From assembly GCA_034437455.1 (NCBI GenBank), contig DAOTUB010000229.1:1-43683 (forward strand): 43,683 nt of DNA, read 5' to 3'. The notes beneath the pieces are model-generated. The model saw nothing but the letters and a program-made list of their open reading frames with translations. It was not told the origin of the DNA and did no database searches. This DNA is from DAOTUB01 sp034437455. Its GTDB lineage: Bacteria > Chloroflexota > Anaerolineae > B4-G1. Made by a program: the position numbers and the translations under genes. Below, in pieces: positions 31,437 to 38,350 of the stretch (within the stretch, counting starts at the first letter, position 1; each line of letters starts with the position of its first letter).

Positions 31437-32363
31437 TTAAAACCGCACCACTCCCTCCACTACCAGCACAACCTGCCCGCCTACCCGCACAGCGGTGATC
31501 TCCTCGCTTGCACTATCCACCTCAATATACAGTGTGCTGGGCCGCTTCATCTCTGCGCCCTGCTCGCTGACGATGTAGGTGGTCGGCTCAGCGACCTCCA
31601 CGGCTCGATGGTGAACCAAATAGGCTCCCAACGCGCCGTTGGCGCTACCGGTGGCAGGGTCTTCGGGCACACCCATCGCCGGGGCGAACAACCGCACATG
31701 GACCGTCGTGTCGTGCCGCTCCGTCTCGAGGGTAAAGACCATTGCGCACTCTTCGGCGCCGACGGCCCGGCAGGCGCGGTTGAGGGCAGCGGCGTCGACC
31801 TCGCTGGCACTTGGGCTCTGAATCTCGGCCAGGGAGCGGACTGGGATCAGCAGTTGGGGAAGCCCTGTCGAGACAACCTGCGCTGGCAAGCCTGTATCGG
31901 TGATCGCTTCGGGAGGCAGGCCCAGGGACTGGGCAAGATCCACTACGTCTTCCAGCACGGCGAGGAAACTGGGTTCCTCTTGCGTCATCACCACCCGCTC
32001 GACCTGGCCGCCGGAGACGTGCAGGTCGGCGGGCAGCACGCCCACGCCCAGCTCGAAGGAAACCCGCGTCACCGGCTCTTGCAGATCCACGCGGTCCAGG
32101 TGAGCCAGCACCCAGTGGGTGCCCACGACCGGGTGTCCGGCGAAGGGCAACTCCGCCGCCGGGGTAAAGATGCGCACCTTGAAATCGGCGCCCGGCGCCT
32201 GCGGCGGGAGCACGAAAGTGGTCTCCGAGAGGTTCATCTCCCGCGCCAGTTTCTGCATCTCCTCCGTGGTCAACCCCTCGGCGTCGGGAAAGACGGCCAG
32301 CGGGTTGCCGCCGAAGGGGGTATCGGTGAACACGTCTACCTGAACGAAACGATATTCTTTCAT
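31437..32363 (-). CDS. PhzF-family isomerase
   Basis: 308 residues. The family start YRFVQVDVFTDTPFGGNPLAVF is followed by MNLSETTFVL with the catalytic Glu47, then PFAGHPVVGTHWVL, and in the second half GVPEDPATGSANGALGAYL. It has the two similar halves of the diaminopimelate-epimerase fold. PhzF in pseudomonads isomerises a phenazine precursor; most family members, including this one without other phenazine genes, have unknown substrates. Its ATG overlaps the TGA of the MBL-fold gene upstream (ATGA), so the two form an operon. A truncated copy lies at 30007-30445. Confidence 0.9.
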   Translation of the reverse strand: MKEYRFVQVDVFTDTPFGGNPLAVFPDAEGLTTEEMQKLAREMNLSETTFVLPPQAPGADFKVRIFTPAAELPFAGHPVVGTHWVLAHLDRVDLQEPVTRVSFELGVGVLPADLHVSGGQVERVVMTQEEPSFLAVLEDVVDLAQSLGLPPEAITDTGLPAQVVSTGLPQLLIPVRSLAEIQSPSASEVDAAALNRACRAVGAEECAMVFTLETERHDTTVHVRLFAPAMGVPEDPATGSANGALGAYLVHHRAVEVAEPTTYIVSEQGAEMKRPSTLYIEVDSASEEITAVRVGGQVVLVVEGVVRF

Positions 32364-33220
32364 GGACTGTCCTTCTCCATTCTTGATAGTTGGTCGTGCA
32401 TCAACCGGATATTCTCTTCGCGCCGTCCGACGGGTTCTTCTGCATAGTGCGGGTAGTTGGGGTCGGAGGCAGCCTCATCCTCGCTGTGGCCCTGCGCCAG
32501 GTGATCGGCGGTGAGCGTCCAGGTGGTCTCCAGGTAGTCTACCAGGGCGGCGATCTCCGCCTCGCCGCACAGCGCGCCGTGACCGGGCACGACCGTCTGC
32601 GCGCCGAATTTGGGCAGCCGCTTGAGCGCGGCGATGAGCGCGGGCACGTCGGCGTCGTGCAGGTAGGGATAGCGCCCCTCAAAGATGAGGTCGCCTGCAA
32701 AGAGCACCCGCGTCTCCGGCAGCCACACCACGGACGAACCGGGCGTGTGACCGCCCAGATGAATGACCTCGAGTCGCATTCCACCGATTGCGATCTCGCG
32801 GCGCTTCTCCAAGACCTGCGTGGGTAAAGTGATGTACAGGTCGGCCAGCTTTTCCCGCGCTTCCCGTGCCCAATCGGGGTCCACTTTCTCCTCTTTGGCG
32901 ATTTCCGCCTGGATCGCCTCGGCGCTCCACTCCCCGTCGAGGTTGGCCTTCATCCTTTCTCGGCACAACCGGTGGGCCAGGATGGGACAGTCGAAGAGCT
33001 GGTTTCCCCAGGTGTGATCGCTGTGAAAGTGCGTGTTGATCACAAGCTGTACTTCTGGAACCGATACGCTGACCGCGTCCAACAGTTCCTGCATATCCTG
33101 CGGATACGAAGGCGTGTCCACGACGACGGCGCCGTCGTCGGTGCGGAGCAGCCCGATGTTGGCGCCCTCGTCGAGACGCAAGAAGACGATCACGCCAGGG
33201 CCTAGTTCTAGGATTTCCAT
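32360..33220 (-). CDS. metallo-beta-lactamase-fold hydrolase
   Basis: 286 residues. The zinc motif is THFHSDH, followed by HLGGHTPGS and FAGDLIFEGRYPYL; a late VPGHGALC supplies the last His. These are the ligands of a two-metal glyoxalase-II-like or quinoprotein-relay (SoxH-type) hydrolase. A charged insert of about 60 residues (ERMKANLDGEWSAEAIQAEI) lies between the first and second motif. The substrate is unknown. GAGGAGAGAG precedes the ATG. It is the first gene of a coupled pair with phzF. Confidence 0.88.
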   Translation of the reverse strand: MEILELGPGVIVFLRLDEGANIGLLRTDDGAVVVDTPSYPQDMQELLDAVSVSVPEVQLVINTHFHSDHTWGNQLFDCPILAHRLCRERMKANLDGEWSAEAIQAEIAKEEKVDPDWAREAREKLADLYITLPTQVLEKRREIAIGGMRLEVIHLGGHTPGSSVVWLPETRVLFAGDLIFEGRYPYLHDADVPALIAALKRLPKFGAQTVVPGHGALCGEAEIAALVDYLETTWTLTADHLAQGHSEDEAASDPNYPHYAEEPVGRREENIRLMHDQLSRMEKDSP

Positions 33221-33299
33221 ATTCTCTCTCCTCTTGGTAAAGTTCTTGAACCCTCACTGAATTTTACCCTGTCCGGCGCGAAATGTCCACTCCAACAGA

Positions 33300-33335
33300 T
33301 AAACCCCCTGTGCGTTTGCAACGCAGGGGGCTTAT
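33300..33335 (-). terminator. rho-independent terminator after the AmrS-like gene
   Basis: CCCCCTG (33305-33311) pairs with CAGGGGG (33325-33331), with an inner CGTT/AACG stem. Read on the minus strand it is followed by TTTAT, about 22 bases after the stop codon at 33358. Confidence 0.7.
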
Positions 33336-33357
33336 TCCTTTACTTCTCGTTGGGCCT

Positions 33358-34380
33358 TTATACTCCCGCCATCCCCACTCCCGCTACCCTCGTGCCGCAA
33401 TGGGGACAACTACCATCCGGCTGGACGTTGTTCTCCAGGATCCAGTAGCCAGAGCGGCGGATCAGCAGCCTTCCGCACTCGTGGCAGAGCGTGTTCGCCT
33501 CGCCGGGCACGTTGCCCACATAGACGTAGCGCAGCCCTTCCTCCTGGCCGATCTCTTGCGCCTGCCGGAGCGTGGAGACAGGGGTGGGGGGGACGTTCGT
33601 CATCTGGTAGGCCGGGTGGAAGCGGCTGATATGCCAGGGGGTCTCGACCCCTAACTCTTGCGCCACGAAGCGGGCGGCGTCCCGCAACTCCTCTGCGCTG
33701 TCGTTGATAGTGGGGACGACCAGCGTGGTCACCTCCACCCAGACGCCCAGCCGCTTCATCACCTTCAGACTGTCCAGCACCGGCTGCAAGCGCGCACCTG
33801 TGTACTTGCGGTAGGTCTCGTCGCGAAATGCCTTCAGATCCACGTTGGCCGCGTCCAGGTAAGGATCGAAGGTCTCGATCATGTCCTCCGTCATGTACCC
33901 GTTGGTGACATAGACGTTGGCGATTCCGGCTTCGTGGGCCAGGCGGGCGATGTCGTAGGAATACTCGAAAAAGATGGTCGGTTCGGTGTAGGTGTAGGCG
34001 ATGCTGCGGCAGCCGGCACGCCGGGCCGCGGCGACGATCTGCTCCGGGCTGGCCGGGGACCCCATGATGGCGTGTTGCTCGCGCACCATCTGGGAGATGC
34101 TCGCGTTCTGGCACCACTGGCAGCGCAGGTTGCAGCCTGGCGTGGCGATAGAGTAGGCGGTGCTGCCGGGATAGAAATGTTGCAGCGGCTTTTTCTCCAC
34201 CGGGTCCACGTTCTGCGAGATGGTGCGCCCATAAACGAGCGTGTAGAGCGTGCCGCCCTCGTTCTCCCGCACCTGGCAGACGCCTAGTTTGCCGTCGGCG
34301 ATGGTGCAGCGATGGGCGCACAGGTTGCAGCGCACCCGGTCGTCTGACAGCTTCTCGTAGAGCATGGCCTCTTTTTTCAT
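33358..34380 (-). CDS. amrS: AmmeMemoRadiSam-system radical SAM enzyme
   Basis: 340 residues. The N-terminal CNLCAHRC ... GVCQVREN zone (Cys18, 21, 25, 35) and the radical SAM motif CNLRCQWC (Cys83, 87, 90) match the AmrS family, a relative of pyruvate formate-lyase activases. Further family segments are YTYTEPTIFFEY, NVDLKAFRDETYRKYTGA and ISRFHPAYQM. The C-terminal end adds two C-x2-C pairs (CHECGRLL, CPHCGTR), probably a rubredoxin-like zinc knuckle. In other genomes the gene travels with MEMO1 and AMMECR1-domain genes; neither is present here. GGGAGGGAG precedes the ATG. The reaction of the family is not established. Confidence 0.9.
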   Translation of the reverse strand: MKKEAMLYEKLSDDRVRCNLCAHRCTIADGKLGVCQVRENEGGTLYTLVYGRTISQNVDPVEKKPLQHFYPGSTAYSIATPGCNLRCQWCQNASISQMVREQHAIMGSPASPEQIVAAARRAGCRSIAYTYTEPTIFFEYSYDIARLAHEAGIANVYVTNGYMTEDMIETFDPYLDAANVDLKAFRDETYRKYTGARLQPVLDSLKVMKRLGVWVEVTTLVVPTINDSAEELRDAARFVAQELGVETPWHISRFHPAYQMTNVPPTPVSTLRQAQEIGQEEGLRYVYVGNVPGEANTLCHECGRLLIRRSGYWILENNVQPDGSCPHCGTRVAGVGMAGV

Positions 34381-34490
34381 CTACTCCCTCCCCAAATGCC
34401 ACGTAGGCTTCCATCGTCTCGCAGACTGTGGAAGCCGGTGGGGATACTCTGACGGGTTGCCTGATTCTAGTTTCAGAACCCGAGACGGAA

Positions 34491-34676
34491 TCAGTCTGTG
34501 CCGGTGATGACGGAGCAAGCGAGTACCAGGAAGAGAATGAGTAGAATGATCCCGCATCCACATCCCGAGCAGGACAGCCCTCTTCCAAAACCAAACCTCT
34601 CTTGCAAAAAGTCGAAAAGCCAATCGAGAAAAAGAAGTTTGAGCAGGCCGGACAGACAACCAGGTCTATTGCGCAT
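34491..34676 (-). CDS. small membrane protein
   Basis: 61 residues. GAAGGAG lies a good distance ahead of the ATG at 34676. The N-terminal half has an amphipathic helix (GLLKLLFLDWLFDFLQERFG). It is followed by a short cysteine/glycine patch (LSCSGCGCG) and one transmembrane helix (IILLILFLVLACSVI) near the C-terminus. The function is unknown. It lies between tyrS and the AmrS-like gene on the same strand. Longer frames that start within tyrS are rejected. Confidence 0.65.
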   Translation of the reverse strand: MRNRPGCLSGLLKLLFLDWLFDFLQERFGFGRGLSCSGCGCGIILLILFLVLACSVITGTD

Positions 34677-34716
34677 CTCGATCTCCTTCTGGTATAGTGG
34701 TAGCCAGTTTCCCAGT

Positions 34717-35955
34717 CTACCCGCCCAAAGGGCGAACCAATTGTACAAAGCGCCGTTTTCCCACCTGTAATACGGTCTCGTTTTCGACCGTAATTTCAAA
34801 GTCGATACTCTTGATCTTTTCCCCATCCAACTTGACCGCCCCTTGCTGCACCAGCCGCCGGGCCTGGCTCTTGCTGGGAGCCAACCCGGCTGTGTGAATA
34901 ACGTCCACGACGTTGGTGGGGCCGCTCAGTTCAAGCGTGGGCATGTCCTTTGGCAACTGCCGCTGCTGATGCACGCGCTCGAAGTGGGCGGCGGCTTTGT
35001 CGGCGGCCTCGTCGCCGTCAAAGATGGAGACGATCTCCCAGGCCAATTTTTTCTTTGCTTCCATCGGGTGCATCTCGCCCCGCTCTACCGCCCCGAGTAG
35101 TTCGTCTATTTGCTCCTGCGTCCAGCGCGTAACCAACTCGGACCAGTTGCGCATCGCCGAGTCGGGAATGGACATCGTCTTGCCGTATTTAACCTCTGGC
35201 GGCTCATCGATGCCGATGAAGTTGCCTTTGCTTTTGCCCATACGAGTGTGACCGTCGGTGCCCACCAGGATGGGCAGCGTGACGCAGACCTGTGGCCGCT
35301 GGCCAAAGACCTCCTGCAACTTGCGTCCGGCCAAAAGGTTGAAGAGTTGGTCGGTGCCGCCTCCTTGCACGTCAGTCTCCAATGCCACTGCGTCGTACCC
35401 TTGCATCAACGCATAGAGGAACTCGTGTACCCAGATTGGCTCTCCTTTCTTGTGCCTCTGAGAAAAGTTATCCCGCGACAGGAATTGCTGGACGGTAAAG
35501 TTAGAAGCCAGTTTGATCACGTCGGCGAAAGTGAGTTTGCTCAACCACTCGGCGTTGTCGCGTACTTCGGTTTTTTCTGGATCGAGGATCTTGAACGCTT
35601 GCTCCGTATAGGTACGGGCATTCTCGGCTACTTGTTCTGGTGTCTGTTGCGCGCGCGCGTCCGTCGTGTCACTCGGATCGCCGATGAGTCCCGTAAACGA
35701 GCCGATCAGAAAGATCACGTGGTGACCCAATTCCTGGAACTGGCGCAACTTGCGCATCGGTACGGTGTGACCAATTGTCAGGTAAGTGGCGGTGGGATCA
35801 AAACCTACGTAAACGCGCAGTGGCCGTCCGGCTCTTTCTGCCTCGATCAGCCGCTCGCGTAATTCTTCGCGCATATGTTCCTTGATCTGTTCATCGCCAA
35901 ATTCTGCGCCGCGCATGAGGATGGCGACTTGTTCGTCAATTGTGAACTTGCTCAT
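34717..35955 (-). CDS. tyrS: tyrosyl-tRNA synthetase
   Basis: 412 residues of a class I synthetase. The HIGH-like motif is TIGH within PTATYLTIGHTVPM, the KMSKS-like loop reads RMGKSKGN, and MQGYDAVALETDVQGGGTDQLFN is the tyrosine/tRNA-binding region. The C-terminal S4-like RNA-binding domain starts at LAPSKSQARRLVQQGAVKLDG. The YVGFDPTA start of the Rossmann fold and the KFGK-lacking loop place it with the TyrZ-type subgroup. It charges tRNA-Tyr. GAGAGG lies before the ATG. The leader contains an intrinsic terminator and a palindrome, but no T-box consensus could be found. Confidence 0.95.
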   Translation of the reverse strand: MSKFTIDEQVAILMRGAEFGDEQIKEHMREELRERLIEAERAGRPLRVYVGFDPTATYLTIGHTVPMRKLRQFQELGHHVIFLIGSFTGLIGDPSDTTDARAQQTPEQVAENARTYTEQAFKILDPEKTEVRDNAEWLSKLTFADVIKLASNFTVQQFLSRDNFSQRHKKGEPIWVHEFLYALMQGYDAVALETDVQGGGTDQLFNLLAGRKLQEVFGQRPQVCVTLPILVGTDGHTRMGKSKGNFIGIDEPPEVKYGKTMSIPDSAMRNWSELVTRWTQEQIDELLGAVERGEMHPMEAKKKLAWEIVSIFDGDEAADKAAAHFERVHQQRQLPKDMPTLELSGPTNVVDVIHTAGLAPSKSQARRLVQQGAVKLDGEKIKSIDFEITVENETVLQVGKRRFVQLVRPLGG

Positions 35956-36004
35956 TCGATGCCTCTCTTTCTGATATATCTACGAATAAAAGTGATTTGG
36001 GTAG

Positions 36005-36027
36005 CAAAAAACCCACTGAACGTGGGT
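36005..36027 (-). terminator. intrinsic terminator in front of tyrS
   Basis: Read on the minus strand, ACCCAC (36022-36027) and GTGGGT (36011-36016) form a stem around GTTCA, followed by TTTTTG. It lies 50 bases before the tyrS start, after the MBL-fold gene. It either ends that upstream transcript or acts as a leader attenuator of tyrS. Confidence 0.7.
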
Positions 36028-36038
36028 CTGGGGGGAAA

Positions 36039-36091
36039 GCGGATTGCAACGCGGATAGTTGGCAGCTATTTGCTGCCGCGCCACAATCCGC
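36039..36091. repeat. palindrome upstream of tyrS
   Basis: GCGGATTG (36039-36046) pairs with CAATCCGC (36084-36091), with inner CGCGG/CCGCG and GGCAGC/GCTGCC stems. It shares the GCGGATTG/CAATCCG core with the palindrome at 1067-1104. Confidence 0.6.
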
Positions 36092-36149
36092 CGATATAGG
36101 TGTAGAGTCTGCAAACCTGGTGCATCATGATCGTTTACCTCATTGGCAA

Positions 36150-36998
36150 TTATACCGTAAACCGGTGGTTCGTCAACTGTTGGAGGTCATAGAGCTGGAG
36201 TCTCTCCGGGATTAGCACCTGTGTCTTGGGGACAATCTGCTCGACCATCTGTTTGAATTGTGCCAGGTTCACCCGCTGCAACGGCGACCAGGCCCGGCGC
36301 GGCGGCTTGAACATCGGGCGTGCCGGCCTGGACAAGGAACGAAAAAAGTCGTCCCAATGGGTCGGGATGACGAGCCGGGGTCGCACATCCCGCAGCAATG
36401 TCTCAAAGAAGGGGCGTGTCTGGTACGGTCTGGCGAACAGTACGTCCGCCGGGACCGCGGGGCCTGGTCGCACACTGCACCAATTCAGCAATCGTTGCCC
36501 GGCGATTTGGATCAGAAAGCTAAAGCAGCAGTCCATACGGTAATCGCTGGCTCGCAGCGGCGGCTGAAGACGGGCCGGCAGCGGGCCACTGAGCACGGGC
36601 AAACCCAGGAGCGTCAGGTGCTCGGCGGGCAGGACCTCGACTTGAAACTCGCCCAGGTTCAGTTCGTCGCCCGCGCCGATCTCTTGAATTCGTCTCGCCT
36701 CGATGCCGTGTGCGGCCAGCAATCGACAGGTGTGGGGGGACCCCAAAGCCCTGGCGTCGGTGTTGCGCACCACTTCCGGTACATCCATCAGGTGATCCCA
36801 GTGCGCGTGAGTCACCAGGACAAAGTCGCACCGGGGGATCTCCTCGGCGATACGCTCGCGATCGGGACGAATGCGTCCGATCCACATGCGCCAGACTGGG
36901 AAACGAGTGAGGAACGGATCGATCAGGAGGGTCTGACCATTCGCTCTCAGCTCGATCCCGGCGACCCCCAACCAGCGGAACTCGACGGTGGCGCTCAT
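36150..36998 (-). CDS. metallo-beta-lactamase-fold protein (UlaG/NAPE-PLD-like)
   Basis: 282 residues. A short strand start (VEFRWLGVAGIELRANGQTLLIDPF) is followed by the zinc motif THAHWDH, an Asp/His pair and, near the C-terminus, PTHWDDFF. This is the layout of UlaG-like and NAPE-PLD-like hydrolases, whose substrates are phosphorylated sugars or lipids; nothing here decides between them. The start at 36998 is preferred to the longer frame from 37031, because the first 11 codons of that frame contain a perfect TATAAT. The resulting leader is only about six bases, so translation is close to leaderless. Confidence 0.8.
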   Translation of the reverse strand: MSATVEFRWLGVAGIELRANGQTLLIDPFLTRFPVWRMWIGRIRPDRERIAEEIPRCDFVLVTHAHWDHLMDVPEVVRNTDARALGSPHTCRLLAAHGIEARRIQEIGAGDELNLGEFQVEVLPAEHLTLLGLPVLSGPLPARLQPPLRASDYRMDCCFSFLIQIAGQRLLNWCSVRPGPAVPADVLFARPYQTRPFFETLLRDVRPRLVIPTHWDDFFRSLSRPARPMFKPPRRAWSPLQRVNLAQFKQMVEQIVPKTQVLIPERLQLYDLQQLTNHRFTV

Positions 36999-37010
36999 CG
37001 TTCTGGTCTG

Positions 37011-37038
37011 ATTATACTCGAGTTGCGCCACAGAGCAA
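37011..37038 (-). promoter_or_regulatory. promoter of the MBL-fold gene, near-leaderless
   Basis: On the minus strand TTGCTC (37033-37038), 16 bases, TATAAT (37011-37016). Transcription should start near 37004, six bases before the ATG at 36998. Confidence 0.65.
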
Positions 37039-37077
37039 ACGTGTCACTTGTAACGAGCAGTCCAAGTGATTTGTCCA

Positions 37078-37106
37078 TTGACGACTTGTCTATAGCGTGA
37101 TATAGT
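37078..37106 (+). promoter_or_regulatory. sigma-70-type promoter of the TGA-containing redox gene
   Basis: TTGACG (37078-37083), a 17-base spacer and TATAGT (37101-37106): ten of twelve consensus positions. It is divergent from the MBL gene promoter 40 bases away. Confidence 0.7.
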
Positions 37107-37167
37107 AATGGGTTGGGGAGGTAGAAACGCGCGAGGACAAAAGTGATAGATAAAGGAGCCTAAATTG

Positions 37168-37614
37168 ATGACCAAAGAGCGTGTACAAAAACGTGTAGTC
37201 GTGCAGGCCGGCGATCTGTGCCGACAGGGTTACAGTTGATCCGAAGCGATGTTGCTCGCCGTGGGCGGGCATATCCTGGGCGATCTGGAACCGCAGTCTG
37301 TGAGGATGGCGACCGGATTCAGCGGAGGGGTGGGGGGCACTCACCAGGAGATGTGCGGAGCGTTGAGCGGTGGCGTGTTGGTCATCGGTGGGTGGTTGGG
37401 CCGCGAAAGCGCGGATGAGGATCCCGATCCAGCCTGTGACCTGGTTGCCCATTATCGAGAATGTTTTCTGGCAACGCTGGGAGATACGCAATGCGCCCGA
37501 TTGCGCGAGTTGGTCGAAGCGCCGGATGGGTTAGGCTCTTGCGACCGGCTCGTCGAGGTGGCGGCGGCGGTTCTCCTGGAGGTGCTTGAACCACTGTCAG
37601 GCGCCGATGCCTGA
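37168..37614 (+). CDS. C_GCAxxG_C_C family redox protein, probable selenoprotein (in-frame TGA)
   Basis: 148 residues if the TGA at 37237-37239 is read through. ATG 37168 has AAAGGAG at 37153-37159 and a near-consensus promoter. The frame reads MTKERVQKRVVVQAGDLC, then RQGYS, TGA, SEAMLLAVGGHILG, continuing without shift to MCGALSGGVLVIGGWLG. In this family the first conserved cysteine sits in a GYNCSQAV-type motif; here GYS-TGA-SEAM aligns exactly, so the TGA replaces that cysteine. The other family cysteines are present: Cys63 in CGALSG, Cys109 in GDTQCARL and Cys125 in GSCDRL. Total length agrees with the family (about 140). A stem-loop of SECIS shape follows the TGA. The protein is a small putative thiol-redox protein of unknown partner. 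The alternative is a recent nonsense mutation. Confidence 0.75.
37254..37270 (+). promoter_or_regulatory. candidate bacterial SECIS hairpin
   Basis: GCTCGCC (37254-37260) pairs with GGCGGGC (37264-37270), seven pairs with one U-G, around the loop GTG. It begins 14 bases after the TGA and the loop G is 24 bases from the T of TGA. This fits the bacterial SECIS layout: a short stem with a small loop whose first or second base is G. The stem was found by eye; no folding was computed. Confidence 0.55.
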
Positions 37615-37626
37615 CGCGGAGCCGAC

Positions 37627-37654
37627 TTGCATAAAAGACATTTGCTGGTATGCT
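37627..37654 (+). promoter_or_regulatory. putative promoter of the Uma2 gene
   Basis: TTGCAT (37627-37632), 16 bases, TATGCT (37649-37654), about 98 bases before the ATG at 37752. Confidence 0.45.
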
Positions 37655-37751
37655 TTATCTCTACGGGTCGGTCACTCTGTCCGGACAGATCGGGAAATGA
37701 AGGGGAAAACGCTGCTGCCGATAATGAAGGTTGTATGTGAGGAGAAAGACG

Positions 37752-38330
37752 ATGGTTACTGCGGTAAAGCTGCCCGTGCGGACGGGTGAAAAAATGACGG
37801 CAGAGGAATTGAGGCTTTTCTGCGATGAGAATGGAAAGCGATACGAACTCGTTGGAGGTGAACTGATCATGATGGTCCCCGCCGGTACTCGCCACGGAAG
37901 AGTAGCTATGCGTTTAGGCTCAATGATCGAGAGTCATACTCGTCAACATGATCTGGGCGCAGTTTATGCCGCCGAGACGGGGTTCCAGATCGCCCACGAC
38001 CCCGACACAGTGCGGGCGGCGGACGTGGCCTTTGTCGCCCGCGAGCGCATCCCTCCCGAAGGCGAACCGGACGGCTATTGGGCCATCGCCCCAGACCTGG
38101 TGGCAGAGGTAGCCTCGCCCCACGATTCGGCCACGTATTTGCAGGCCAAAGTGGCCGAATGGCTGCGGGCTGGCGTGCGCCGCGTGTGGGTCGTCTATCC
38201 CGATACCCGCAGCGTCGTCGTCCACGAGCCATCGGGCCGGGCCGTCACTTTACTGGAGGACGATACACTGAGCGGCGAGGACGTCCTGCCGGACTTTGGT
38301 TGTGCGGTGCGGGAAATATTTATCCGATAA
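37752..38330 (+). CDS. Uma2 family endonuclease-like protein (DUF820)
   Basis: 192 residues of the PD-(D/E)XK-like Uma2 family. The N-terminal MTAEELRLFCDENGKRYELVGGELIMM, the GRVAMRLGSMIESH helix and AADVAFVARER are typical. The catalytic core is PDLVAEVASPHDSATYLQAKVAEWLRAGVRRVWVVYP, with the Glu of VAEV and the Lys of QAKV. Members are abundant in cyanobacteria and Chloroflexota, often with transposons; their cellular role is not settled. GAGGAG precedes ATG 37752; a TTG further upstream is in frame but badly placed. Confidence 0.9.
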   Translation: MVTAVKLPVRTGEKMTAEELRLFCDENGKRYELVGGELIMMVPAGTRHGRVAMRLGSMIESHTRQHDLGAVYAAETGFQIAHDPDTVRAADVAFVARERIPPEGEPDGYWAIAPDLVAEVASPHDSATYLQAKVAEWLRAGVRRVWVVYPDTRSVVVHEPSGRAVTLLEDDTLSGEDVLPDFGCAVREIFIR

Positions 38331-38350
38331 CGAACTTTGGAGGATCATCA

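Noticed and set aside
35956..36110. T-box riboswitch upstream of tyrS
   Set aside because: A terminator is present, but the conserved antiterminator bulge (TGGNACCGCG-type) and a convincing specifier loop with TAC were not found.
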